A stretch of DNA of 64,000 bases, taken from the NCBI RefSeq assembly GCF_012516475.1, contig NZ_CP051217.1, positions 434,001-498,000 of the forward strand. Direction: 5' to 3'. Below the pieces are notes generated by a model. That model saw only the letters and a list, made by a program, of their open reading frames with translations. It was not told the DNA's origin and did not search any database. Every line of letters begins with the position of its first letter. Position 1 is the stretch's first letter. Origin of the DNA: Parasphingorhabdus halotolerans (GTDB lineage Bacteria > Pseudomonadota > Alphaproteobacteria > Sphingomonadales > Sphingomonadaceae). Both the position numbers and the translations under genes were made by a program. Positions 17,811 through 27,183 of this stretch are shown in pieces.

Positions 17811-19973
17811 ATGCATATTGGACAACGCAAGCACACTTTGCTGAGATTTACGTCGGTAATTCCGCTGGTTGCAGCCGCAATGATCGGTCAGACAGCCTCA
17901 GCCCAAGAGACAGAAGAGGCCGCAGAATCGGGTCTCAATGTCATCGTCGTGACCGCACAAAAACGCGAACAGAACGTCCAGGACGTCCCGCTCGCCGTCT
18001 CTGTCACCACCGGCGAGGATCTGGAACGGCTGCAGGTCAATAACATCGAATCCTTGCAATTTTCGACCCCATCACTGGTCGTTGCTGGTCAGGACCCTTC
18101 GCGCAAGACCTTCGGCATTCGCGGCATCTCGGACCAGTCACGCAATGCCGGATTCGACAACCGAATCGGCGTCTATGTTGATGGCGTCTGGGTCGGCCGC
18201 TCGGCCGCATCGAACCAGGCTGTGCTCGATGTGGCCTCGATCGAAGTCCTGCGCGGGCCGCAGGGAACGCTGTTTGGCAAGAACACGGTGGCTGGTGCGA
18301 TCAACATCATCACTGCGAAGCCGGAATTCGGTACCAGCGGATATGTCGAAGCAGAATACGGCAACTATGACAATCGTCGCCTCAAGGGCATGCTGAATGT
18401 CGCTGCATCAGACAATGTCGCGATGCGCGTTTCAGGCATGATTCATAAGCGCGATGGCTTCGTGCAGAACCTCTTCAATGGCCTGGATTATGATAACCGT
18501 GACGACTACGGATTGCGCGGTCAATTGCTGATCGAGCAAGGTGATACGTCGCTCTATATCACGGCGGATACTGCGCAATTCAAAAGCCGTGGTGCTGTCA
18601 CCGGCGAACTCATAATTGACCCCCGCGCGCCCAATCCGCGCGAATTTGCAATCGACGAGTTGCAGAATTACAAAATCGGTGTTGACGGGCTTTCTGCGCA
18701 GGTCGATCATGAATTCGGAAACGGCGGCACGCTGACCTCGATCACGGCGTTTCGCACAAGCAGCTATTTTGTCGAAGGAAACGACGAGGATAACACTCCG
18801 TTCGCTTTCGCATTTACCAAGCCGGCCTTCGAAGATACGAGCCATTTTTCGCAGGAAATCCGCTATGCGTCCGACGATAGCGGGCGGTTCGATTATGTGG
18901 TCGGCCTGTACTATCTGACGCAAGACATTCAGGGAGGCGGGACAGCAACGGCTTTTGCGCCAGCGATTAATCCTTTGGCACCGCCGGTTTTTGTCTCGGT
19001 GAATCAATTTGGCACGGTAAAATCTCAAAGCTACGCGATTTTCGCCCACACGAATTTCGACATAACCGACCGGCTTGAACTGACTGCAGGCGCACGTTTC
19101 AACAAGGAAGACAAGTCGGTTGATTACAAGATCACCGACACGTCGGGGTTGTTCACCAATGGCGCGCTCAAAGACAAACGCTCATCCAGCGATTTCTCGC
19201 CCACGGTGAGCCTGAACTATGACGTGACCGACGATGTTATGACCTATGTGCGATACGCACGTGCCTACAAGAGCGGCGGCTGGAACACTGATTTTGTGCC
19301 CTCCGTACCTGACATCGGATTTGACGACGAAAGCGTCGATGCATTCGAAGTCGGCCTCAAGTCGCTACTTTTTGACCGCCGCCTGCGGCTTAACCTTTCC
19401 GCCTATCTGTCCAAGCACAGCGACTTCCAGGTGTTTGCCTTTACCCAGCTGTCAAATGGAGGATCAGCAATTAATGTGACGAATGCAGGCAAGGTCACGA
19501 GCAAAGGTTTTGAGGTTGAAGCCGATGTTCAACCAGTCAAGTGGCTCAATCTTTTCTTTAATTATGGCTACAACGATACCAAGTTCGACAGCTTCAAGAA
19601 CGGTGGCGGGCCAGGTGTTGATTTTGACGGCAATCGCCCAGCAGAAGCGCCAAAGCACAACCTCAATCTTGGCATCGCCACTGATTTCGATCTGGGCTTC
19701 GCAAATTTGATGATCCAGGGCGACTACAATTATCGTAGCTCCTTCTTCTCCAACCCGAACAATCTGCCAATCAACCTGAATAGCTCGCTGGAACAGGTCA
19801 ATCTGCGCGCAGGCCTTGATTTCGGAAACGTCTCGGTCTTTGGCTGGATGCGCAACGCGTTCGATGTCACGACGCAGATCTACAACCGTCGAACGTTCCT
19901 CGGCGCATCAAAAGCTTCGTACAATAGCCCGCAAACCTACGGCGTTACGGTCAAGGTCGAATTCGGGAAGTAA
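17811..19973 (+). CDS. TonB-dependent outer-membrane receptor
   Basis: A 720-residue outer-membrane transporter for a compound too large or rare for porins. A signal peptide ends near AQTASAQE-type residues (QTASAQETEE). A TonB box-like segment (NVIVVTAQKREQ) is followed by the plug domain (NVQDVPLAVSVTTGEDLERL, later GVYVDGVWVGRSAASNQ, then EVLRGPQGTLFGKN) and a beta barrel rich in alternating aromatic strands ending VTVKVEFGK. Start 17811 has a GGGAGGA site. It belongs to the large sphingomonad receptor group whose substrates include plant, aromatic and peptide compounds. Operator B precedes it, so its substrate is probably that of the island pathway. Confidence 0.94.
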   Translation: MHIGQRKHTLLRFTSVIPLVAAAMIGQTASAQETEEAAESGLNVIVVTAQKREQNVQDVPLAVSVTTGEDLERLQVNNIESLQFSTPSLVVAGQDPSRKTFGIRGISDQSRNAGFDNRIGVYVDGVWVGRSAASNQAVLDVASIEVLRGPQGTLFGKNTVAGAINIITAKPEFGTSGYVEAEYGNYDNRRLKGMLNVAASDNVAMRVSGMIHKRDGFVQNLFNGLDYDNRDDYGLRGQLLIEQGDTSLYITADTAQFKSRGAVTGELIIDPRAPNPREFAIDELQNYKIGVDGLSAQVDHEFGNGGTLTSITAFRTSSYFVEGNDEDNTPFAFAFTKPAFEDTSHFSQEIRYASDDSGRFDYVVGLYYLTQDIQGGGTATAFAPAINPLAPPVFVSVNQFGTVKSQSYAIFAHTNFDITDRLELTAGARFNKEDKSVDYKITDTSGLFTNGALKDKRSSSDFSPTVSLNYDVTDDVMTYVRYARAYKSGGWNTDFVPSVPDIGFDDESVDAFEVGLKSLLFDRRLRLNLSAYLSKHSDFQVFAFTQLSNGGSAINVTNAGKVTSKGFEVEADVQPVKWLNLFFNYGYNDTKFDSFKNGGGPGVDFDGNRPAEAPKHNLNLGIATDFDLGFANLMIQGDYNYRSSFFSNPNNLPINLNSSLEQVNLRAGLDFGNVSVFGWMRNAFDVTTQIYNRRTFLGASKASYNSPQTYGVTVKVEFGK

Positions 19974-19980
19974 ATTGCGG

Positions 19981-20008
19981 GGCGGGTAGCTTGAAAGAGC
20001 TGCCCGCC
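19981..20008. terminator. Hairpin terminator between convergent TonB receptor and TetR genes
   Basis: GGCGGGTAGCT and AGCTGCCCGCC form an 11-bp stem (one G-T wobble) around TGAAAG, seven bases after the receptor stop. The T-tract on the plus strand is weak (AATCTT). It lies between two convergent genes and could serve both. Confidence 0.6.
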
Positions 20009-20024
20009 AATCTTGCGGACTCGT

Positions 20025-20696
20025 CTAGCTCTCGCTTTTTTTCTCTACGACGATGCCGTGTTTGAGTATTTCAGTGCTCGTTACTGTCCGGGTCGTCATG
20101 ATAGCTTTGTCGTCCTTGTCGAAGCCCATAATGGCCTTCATCTGCTCAGTGAGAAATATCGGCCCCAACTGAATGAACATCAGCGTGAAGGTGAGCCACG
20201 ACGGATCTATCTTTGAGGGCAAGCCCCAGCGGCGTTGCAACTCTAGGACTTCCGAGTTCAAGTGTTTGTAATAGGACTTGAATATCGGGCCCGACTTGTC
20301 AGTCATCTCAACAGCTAAGTGCTTTAGAAACTGAAGCAACTCATATCGTTGATACAAGAGAGCATCATGCCGCTGCGACAAGAGATCAATAAACTCGTAC
20401 CCGCTTGAAGCATCAATATCTGCCGTGACCTGCCCAAATACCGCCTGCAACTGATCAATCACATTCGCGATCGCCTCGTCGATCAGGCCTTCCTTATTGT
20501 CAAAATAGTGCCGGATCAGTCCGACCGTGACACCGGCGTCCTTGGATATCTCTCTCAGATCAACGGCCGAGAAGCCCCTTTCGGCGAACAGTTTTATCGC
20601 TGATTTCAACAAGGCATCGCGCCGGTCCACCTGTTCGGAGGCGGGCGGGCGGCCACGGCGGGGCTCTTGCGTCACTGACTTGGAATTTGATCTCAT
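20025..20696 (-). CDS. TetR-family transcriptional repressor, probable regulator of the island regulon
   Basis: A 223-residue regulator. After a basic N-terminal tail (EPRRGRPPASEQ), the TetR helix-turn-helix is clear: LLKSAIKLFAERGFSAVDLREISKDAGVTVGLIRHYFDNKEGL, split here across about residues 29-71. The C-terminal ligand domain is divergent, as is usual. It is third in the minus-strand unit MFS-unknown-TetR that starts beside operator C. A repressor encoded in an operon that begins at one of four matching palindromes is the natural candidate to bind all four and to autoregulate. The ligand would be the pathway substrate or an intermediate. Regulator identity is firm; its targets are inferred. 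Confidence 0.92.
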   Translation of the reverse strand: MRSNSKSVTQEPRRGRPPASEQVDRRDALLKSAIKLFAERGFSAVDLREISKDAGVTVGLIRHYFDNKEGLIDEAIANVIDQLQAVFGQVTADIDASSGYEFIDLLSQRHDALLYQRYELLQFLKHLAVEMTDKSGPIFKSYYKHLNSEVLELQRRWGLPSKIDPSWLTFTLMFIQLGPIFLTEQMKAIMGFDKDDKAIMTTRTVTSTEILKHGIVVEKKSES

Positions 20697-20717
20697 CTTA
20701 CAGACTTACAAGCATGT

Positions 20718-21059
20718 TTAACTAGCGCGGTAAAGGCTAGGCAACAAACAAACGCACATTTCAGGTCCGGTTGTGTCTTCGCTGACCGTGTCGAGAAATT
20801 CGGAACCTTGCGCGATTACGCCTTTCCGGTGGTCAGGAATGAAGAGCGAGGCCGGAATAAGCTGGGAGTCGATCTCGGCTGATCCGGCGTGGCTGGAGCC
20901 GACCGCGTTGCCGTCGCCAAGATCAATGATCTGGCGCGACGCCTGACGGGTCATGCCGGCACTCAGCGAAATCGCGGCGTCGCGTACCATCGGAATGCAA
21001 GCCATCTGGGTCAGATCGGTGCGGACGGTTTCGGCGGTGATAGATCGTAGTGAAGTCAT
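20718..21059 (-). CDS. Small protein of unknown family between MFS and TetR genes
   Basis: A 113-residue product whose ATG overlaps the TGA of the MFS gene (ATGA) and whose stop lies 22 bp before TetR, so it looks like a genuine, translationally coupled operon member. It has no membrane segment. Notable stretches are IDLGDGNAVGSSHAGSAEID and FIPDHRKGVIAQGSEFLD, and it ends with a Cys-containing MCVCLLPSLYR. I do not recognise a family. It might be the N-terminal part of a larger, now broken enzyme, but no continuation is evident in other frames. Confidence 0.6.
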   Translation of the reverse strand: MTSLRSITAETVRTDLTQMACIPMVRDAAISLSAGMTRQASRQIIDLGDGNAVGSSHAGSAEIDSQLIPASLFIPDHRKGVIAQGSEFLDTVSEDTTGPEMCVCLLPSLYRAS

Positions 21060-22372
21060 GCAGTGAGAGTCTCTTTTGGTGAAGGACCCGAATGCGGCAG
21101 AAACGCCGCGCAGCGGGCAAAATGAAATGCGGCCCAGACACCCAGGATCGGTATCAGCAACATTGAAGCCGCGAGGCTCCCCTTGCCGAGCTCAGGCTCC
21201 AGAAAATCGCTGAGCATACCGATTACCGGCGCGCCAAGACCAAGGCCAAACAGATTGGCAATCATGAGCGCCAAAGCGCCGCTGGTCGCGCGCAACTCGA
21301 CGGGAGACAGAGATTGGCTAAGGGCCAGAGAGGGCGCCACATACGTTGTCGAGCCGACAGCCACGAGTGAAAAGACAACCCACAGCCATCCAATGGTTGG
21401 CGCCAGTGCTACACCAATTGCTCCAGCGGACATGACCAGCGCCCCGATCGCAGCGATGCCGGGCAACCAGCGCGGATCTCTCTTGCTCAACCGGTCAGCC
21501 AGCATACCGCCGATAAGCAAGGTTCCGGTAATCCCGGCGCTGATGATTATCAGCGCAATCGGCAATCCCGATTTGTCAGGGCTCAGACCGAACGAGCGGT
21601 CTACCAACGATGGGATCCAGGCGAGCATTCCTGTTGCCCCGAACAGCAGCAATGCCATGCCGCTAACCAGGTGACGATAACTTGGCACCGCCATCAGAAT
21701 TCGGATCGCCTGCGGGATAGAGGCTTGCTGTACGGGCTTCGCGGCGGCTTGACCATCCACCGCCCCGCGGCGGGGCTCCTTCATGGTAAAATGGATAAGG
21801 AGCGCCAGCAGCATGCCAGGCAGGCCTGCAAGGAGAAACGCGGAGCGCCAGCCCCAGTGCGCGGCAATATATCCGCCAGCAACAAAGCCAAGCAAAAGTC
21901 CGAAATTGCCGCCAAGCGACAGGATACCCATCGCTGTGGAGCGGCGTTCCTGCTCGAAGCGATCCGAAATAATCGAAAATGAGGCCGGGCCGGTACCCGC
22001 TTCCCCAATCCCAACACCGATGCGCGCTGCGAACAGCATCGCGAAGCTGGACGCAAAGCCGCAGAGCACTGTCATCACGCTGAAGATCGCGAGCGAAACG
22101 GTGATGATCAGTTTGCGGCTGTAGCGGTCAGCAAGGCGGGCGATCGGCAATCCCAGCGTCGCGTAGAAAATGGCAAAGGCCGCACCCGAAAGCAACCCCA
22201 GCAGCGTGTCGCTGAGCACCATTTCCGCCTTGATATATGGCAGCACAATGCCGAGCAGAAAGCGGTCAAGACTGCTCATCAAGTACACCAGTGCAAGCAG
22301 CATCAGCGTGTACCAACGGTTGCCGATCAGCGGCATTGCGCGAGGGGGCTTCTCCGTCTCGATGCTGTTCAT
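21056..22372 (-). CDS. Major facilitator superfamily transporter
   Basis: A 438-residue protein with about 12 membrane helices. The MFS motif A appears as GLPIARLADRYSRKLI between TM2 and TM3, with the early LMLLALVYLMSSLDRFLLG signature of the anion:cation symporter/spinster-like subgroup. Start 22372 has GAGAGGGG upstream. It diverges from the M81 operon across a 105-bp gap holding operator C, and is followed by the 113-residue gene and TetR with overlapping or close ends. It probably moves the pathway's substrate or product across the inner membrane. Confidence 0.92.
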   Translation of the reverse strand: MNSIETEKPPRAMPLIGNRWYTLMLLALVYLMSSLDRFLLGIVLPYIKAEMVLSDTLLGLLSGAAFAIFYATLGLPIARLADRYSRKLIITVSLAIFSVMTVLCGFASSFAMLFAARIGVGIGEAGTGPASFSIISDRFEQERRSTAMGILSLGGNFGLLLGFVAGGYIAAHWGWRSAFLLAGLPGMLLALLIHFTMKEPRRGAVDGQAAAKPVQQASIPQAIRILMAVPSYRHLVSGMALLLFGATGMLAWIPSLVDRSFGLSPDKSGLPIALIIISAGITGTLLIGGMLADRLSKRDPRWLPGIAAIGALVMSAGAIGVALAPTIGWLWVVFSLVAVGSTTYVAPSLALSQSLSPVELRATSGALALMIANLFGLGLGAPVIGMLSDFLEPELGKGSLAASMLLIPILGVWAAFHFARCAAFLPHSGPSPKETLTA

Positions 22373-22435
22373 CTAATCCCCTCTCGCTGCTGCGTTCTAC
22401 AAGCGGCCTAACCCATTACCGCTTGCCACGCCAGA

Positions 22436-22459
22436 TAAATTATATCATTGTATAGTTAA
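22436..22459. promoter_or_regulatory. Island operator C (24-bp inverted repeat), divergent promoter
   Basis: TAAATTATAT-CATT-GTATAG-TTAA. It lies 18 bp upstream of the GTG start of the M81 gene and 64 bp upstream of the MFS start, so one site can control both the degradative operon and the operon encoding TetR itself. The upstream CGCTTGCC box is present at the same 8-bp spacing as in A and B. Confidence 0.75.
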
Positions 22460-22477
22460 TCGGAGGGGAATCGAACC

Positions 22478-23946
22478 GTGAAAATCTTCATCGCCTGTCT
22501 GGCCACTGAGACGAACAGTTTTTCACCGGTGCCCACCGGATGGTTCGGCTACGAGGAACCTGGCCTTTATTATGGCGACGCGACACAGCACCCCCCTGTC
22601 GCATTTAACGTTGTCCTCCATGAATGGCGCCGCCTCGCTGAAGCCGAAGGGCACGAGGTTTTCGAAAGCGTGTCGGCCATGGCCCAACCGGCTGGGCCCA
22701 CGGTTCAGGATGTTTACGACACGCTGAGCGGGCGGATTTGCGACGATCTGCGCGCCGCAGGCGATGTCGATATCATCCTGTTGCAAATGCACGGCGCTAT
22801 GATCGCCGAGAAAACCCTTGATTGCGAAGGGGATCTGATTGGTCGGCTACGCGCAATCGCCGGGCCGGATGTGATGATCGGTGCGGAGTTTGATCCTCAT
22901 TGCCACCTTACCGACGAGATGCTCGGGGCCACGGATGTCATGGTCTTCTACAAGGAATACCCGCACACCGATATCGCTGAGCGCGGGCGTGATTTGTACA
23001 AGCTGGCGATGGAAGCCCACAATGGCGCAACCAAACCTGTGATGCGGGTATTCGATTGCCGCATGATCGGAATGTATCTGACGCCGATTGAGCCGATGCG
23101 CTCCTTCGTGGACCGGATGTTCGCAGCGGAAGGCAAAGACGGCGTCCTGTCGCTATCACTGGTACATGGCTTCCCATGGGGAGATTCCCCCGAGGTCGGC
23201 ACCAAGATGCTGGCAGTGTGCGACGGCAATGCAGATCAGGCGCAAAGGCTGGCGGAAGAATTCGGCCGCGAGATATGGGATCTGCGGGAGAACTTCAGGA
23301 TTGGCCGCCCGGGTATCGAAGAGACGCTCGACAGCCTTGGCGACATGTCGGACGGGCCATATGTACTGGCTGACGTGGCGGACAATCCAGGTGGCGGCTC
23401 ACCAGGCGATTCCACCTTCATCCTTGCCGAAATCCTGCGCCGGAAAATCCGCGATGTCGTATTGGGCATCTATTGGGACCCGATCCTTGTCCAGATCATC
23501 GAAGATGCTGGCGTTGGGGCCACCCTGCCCGTCCGGCTCGGCGGCAAAATTGGCCCCAGCTCAGGTGATCCAATTGATTTAATCGTCACAGTCCGCGCCA
23601 TCGGCAAGGATATGTCGCACGCCCTGGGTGAGAGCTCGATGGTTCTGGGCACGCTGGTCTGGCTGGAAGCCGACGGCGTTCATCTGTTCGTCAACACCAT
23701 CCGGACACAGGTGTTCGAACCAGCTCCGTTCCTGGAACTGGGCATCGATCTGTCCGCAATGAAGTTTTTGATCGTCAAATCGACCCAGCACTTCTTCGAG
23801 GCATGGGCTCCGCTGGGCACATCTGTACACTATGTCAGCACGCCTGGGGGATGCCGTTCGATGTTGCGCAAATCCCCTATACCCGTCTCACGCGGGCTGT
23901 TTGGCCATTGGCCGACGTCGACCCGTTCTCGATCGCTGCGGAATGA
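22478..23946 (+). CDS. M81-family (MlrC-like) metallopeptidase, frame broken by one missing base
   Basis: A zinc metallopeptidase of family M81, whose best-known member MlrC cleaves the linear products of microcystin. The GTG start has CGGAGGGG upstream. Zinc ligands are visible: Asp139 and His141 in EFDPHCHL, and His163 in YKEYPHTD. The frame breaks at the five G's at 23846-23850: one extra G restores a conserved end (MPFDVAQIPYTRL, ending DPFSIAAE) and a stop at 23944-23946 that overlaps the next gene's ATG by ATGA. Restored length is 489 residues. No signal peptide, so it is cytoplasmic. First gene of the operator-C operon. A sequencing undercall is more likely than real loss. Confidence 0.88.
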
Positions 23947-25879
23947 TCTGGCGGACTTTTTGCGGCCTGCTTGCGCTGCTGGCAATGTCGCTGGCGAGCC
24001 CGGTGTGGCCCCAGACACCGTCGCAGACCCAGAATTGCCCCGGGCCCGACATTGACGCTGCCGCTTTGCGGATCGAGGCGGACGCCCGGATCGAAACCAT
24101 GCGGCAAGCCGCGCATATTCCCGGCGCGACCCTGTCGGTTGTCTATTGCGGCAAAGTGATCCTGCAGCGCGGCTACGGATTTGAAGACATTGAGCGCGGC
24201 GCGCGGGTTGACCCAGAACAAACTCTGTTCAGGATCGGATCGGTCAGCAAGACGCTGACCTTTGTCGCACTGATGCAATTGGTCGAGCAAGGCCGTGTTG
24301 ATCCGGACGCGCCAGCACAAACCTATCTCAAAGACCTCAACCTGCCCACTTTCGGCGGGCGGAAGATTCTGGTGCGTGATCTGTTTACCCACCGCTCAGG
24401 CTTCGAAGATCGCGCCGCCGGCATCCTGTTCAACCATGGTACAAGCGGGATAATCGGGTTGCGGCAATGGCTCGACCAAACCATGCCCGAACTGGTACGC
24501 ATGCCGGGTAAGAAGACAGTATACTCAAATTACGGTGCGACGCTTGCCGGGCTGATCGTGGAAAACGTCTCGGGTGAGCCGTTTCACGCCTACATCGAAA
24601 AACACATTTTCGGCCCGCTGGACATGCGCGCGACGAGTTTTCGCGAGCAAGACATGCCGCGCGGTTTCCCGACCCTCGATCCGCAACTAGCGAGCCGGAT
24701 TTCGACCGGCTATTTCTACCGCAATGGCGCTTTCGAGCCGCAACCCTTCACCCACATTTGGCATGCGGCCCCGGCCGGCTCGGCTTCCGCCACCGCCAGC
24801 GACATGGCCCGATACATGCTCGGAATCTTGCGCGGCACTGAATTGCTCCAGCGTTCGACCATAGAGCGGATGCAGCAGCGGCCCTATCCGGACAATCCGA
24901 CCGCCCCAGGCTATGCCTGGGGCTTTCGCACCGGCTGGATTAAGGGCTTTCCCACGTTCGAGCATGGCGGGTCTGCCTACACCCATTTCAGCGCCATGGT
25001 AATGGTTCCGGATCGCCAGATCGGCGTCTTCGTTAGCGTCAATGGTGCTGACGATCATGATGCGCCGCGCAAACTGGCCACAAGCCTGGTCGAGGGAATG
25101 ATCCCGCAGGCAAAGCCCATTCCGGGCTGGAGCGCTGCCACCGGACTGACACCTGCTGAACTTGAGAAGCATGAAGGCAACTACCTTATCGACCGGACCA
25201 ACTATTCACGTCTGTCGAAATTCCTCGGCCCCTTGATGGGCGCACGCAAAGTCGTGGGCCAGCCAGGCGGGACGCTCAACATTCAGGGCGGCGCGGAAAG
25301 CGGCGTCTATCGCCGTGTCGCGCCGGGGACATTCCATGACCCGGAGACGGGCTCCATAGTGCAATTCACCTACGGGCCTGACGGGCGCGCCCTGCGAATG
25401 TCTGCCGCTTACGGACATTACGGGTTTGACCGGATTGGCTGGTGGCAGACGCTCGGGCCTTTGGACTGGTGCTGGCTGCTGTGGCTTTGCTGGCTCTGTG
25501 GCATCTTGTCTGGGTTCGACCGCGCAGGCTGGCGGGCAAGGAAGCACAGGGCGTGTCGGCACCTCTCGCGCAGCTTACCACTGTGAAAGCTGTGGCCGGG
25601 CTGGCCTTTGCCGCTGCGCTCGTAGCGGCGGTCTTACAGATTGGCTTGCTGGGAGAGGCATTGGCCTTTGACTGGCCCGGGTCGGGGCTGTGGGTCGCGC
25701 TTGGGATGCAATATATCTGGCTGGCGCTGGTGCTGGCCACTGCCGCCATCGCCGCACGGGCCGCCATTGCCCGATCGCTGCCCAAGGGCGCGATGATCTG
25801 GCTGATCTTGGTTCTCGTGGCTGACGTCTTGCTCATTGCGCAGCTGTGGCAATGGAACCTAATCACGCTCTCGTTGTGA
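23943..25879 (+). CDS. Class C beta-lactamase-related serine hydrolase with C-terminal membrane domain, frame broken by one missing base
   Basis: A periplasmic or membrane-bound S12-type peptidase/amidase/esterase. A signal peptide (FCGLLALLAMSLASPVWPQ) is followed by catalytic motif SVSK (Ser100, Lys103), YSN at 194-196 and a later HGGSAY. After about residue 500 the frame is lost: another frame (25442-25879) supplies about 145 residues with four hydrophobic helices, a known tail in this group. One added G near 25437-25446 (TGGTGG before CAGACG) joins the halves into a 645-residue protein. Its ATG overlaps the restored M81 stop. MlrB of the microcystin pathway belongs to the same broad family, but that likeness does not prove the substrate. 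Confidence 0.87.
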
Positions 25880-25890
25880 GCTGTGCCGGC

Positions 25891-27153
25891 ATGACAAAGC
25901 GCCATTTCAATATCATCGGCGGCGGTTTGGTCGGGATTTCCACTCTGTACGAGCTGGTTTCGCGCGGCCACGAAGCTACCCTGTTCGAGGCCGAGGAAGA
26001 GCTTGGCCGCGGGGCCAGCTTTGCTAATGGCGGGATGTTGACGCCTTCGATGCCCGATCCGTGGAACGGGCCGGGGGTGGCAGGCCATTTGATGGCATCG
26101 CTGTTCGATCCGAAATCCTCGATGAAGCTGCATCTCTCGCAAGTGCCAGCGCTGGCTGGCTGGGGGCTGCGCTTCCTTGCCGCCTCAGGACGCGCCCAGC
26201 ACCAAGCAACGACACTGGCCAATTACCGGCTGTGCGCCGCGTCAGTTGAACGAACCCGCGAGCTGACCGCGCGATTGGGTCTACAATATGACCAATCCGA
26301 CGCTGGCACGCTAAAGATATTTGAGAGCGCACAGGCCATGGCTGGCCCTCTGGAGCTGGCCGATCGGCTGGCCGAGGCAGGCCTGCGGTTCGACAAGCTG
26401 GACGCCGCAGGTGCGGTGGCAGCGGAGCCCCAGCTTGCGGCTATCGGGCATCGCATCGCTGGCGCTTTGCGTTTCCCCGACGATGGGGTGGGTGATGCGC
26501 GCAAGTTCGTTCTCGCGTTGGCCGAGAAAGCGCGCGAGCTGGGCGGCACGATCAGACTGGGCGCACGAGTGGACAAATTGCTCACGCGCAACAGCCGGAT
26601 TGAAGGTGTCGCTTCTGGCGGAGAAGAACACCACGGCGAAGTTGTCCTGTGCACAGGCGTTTGGAGCCCGGAGCTTGCGCGGCAGGTCGGCCTGCCGATC
26701 CCGGTCAAGCCGGCCAAGGGATACAGCGTTTCGGTTGCAGCGGGCGCACTGGGCAATCGCATGCCGCGCCTGCCGGTAATCGACGATGCCATGCACGCCG
26801 CTGTGGTGCCCTTAGGGCACCGTCTGCGCTTTGTCGGGACGGCCGAATTCGCCGGATTTAATCGTCGGATCGACCAACCCCGTGTCGATAACCTGATTGC
26901 TTTGTTCGAGCGCGTGTATCCCGATCTCGTGAGCAATCTCGATCTATCGGATGCGCGGCCATGGGCGGGCCTGCGCCCGATGAGCGCCGAGGGCAGACCA
27001 ATCATTCAAAAATCCCCGCGAGATGGCCTGTGGCTCAATTGCGGGCACGGCCATCTGGGCTGGACCATGGCCAGCGGGTCGGCGGAATTGCTGGCCGATC
27101 TAATCGAGAGGAAGCCGAACGCTTCGGCGGACGACTTTCGCAAGTTCGGTTGA
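25891..27153 (+). CDS. FAD-dependent amino acid oxidoreductase, DadA (D-amino acid dehydrogenase)-like
   Basis: Oxidizes an amino acid, probably a D- or N-substituted one, to the 2-oxo acid via an imine, passing electrons to the membrane chain. The 420-residue DAO-fold protein has the N-terminal dinucleotide motif NIIGGGLVGISTLYEL, then RGASFANGGMLTPS, a motif typical of DadA, and the C-terminal FAD contact WAGLRPMSAEGRPII with GHGHLGWTMASGSA. ATG 25891 was chosen because the fold begins there; the earlier ATG lies in the preceding gene. The gap to the serine hydrolase is 11 bp. The RidA protein in the same regulon could hydrolyse its imine product. Confidence 0.9.
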   Translation: MTKRHFNIIGGGLVGISTLYELVSRGHEATLFEAEEELGRGASFANGGMLTPSMPDPWNGPGVAGHLMASLFDPKSSMKLHLSQVPALAGWGLRFLAASGRAQHQATTLANYRLCAASVERTRELTARLGLQYDQSDAGTLKIFESAQAMAGPLELADRLAEAGLRFDKLDAAGAVAAEPQLAAIGHRIAGALRFPDDGVGDARKFVLALAEKARELGGTIRLGARVDKLLTRNSRIEGVASGGEEHHGEVVLCTGVWSPELARQVGLPIPVKPAKGYSVSVAAGALGNRMPRLPVIDDAMHAAVVPLGHRLRFVGTAEFAGFNRRIDQPRVDNLIALFERVYPDLVSNLDLSDARPWAGLRPMSAEGRPIIQKSPRDGLWLNCGHGHLGWTMASGSAELLADLIERKPNASADDFRKFG

Positions 27154-27183
27154 ACGACAGCCACAGATTTTCGCGAGGGCGAA

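Noticed and set aside
25442-25879. A separate 145-residue membrane protein
   Set aside because: It is the membrane tail of the preceding serine hydrolase, shifted by one missing base, not an independent gene with its own start signal.
22478-25879. A true microcystin-degradation (mlr) cluster
   Set aside because: MlrC-like and MlrB-like families are present, but no MlrA (CAAX-type membrane protease) is found and the MFS gene is not clearly MlrD; the other genes do not match known mlr neighbourhoods.
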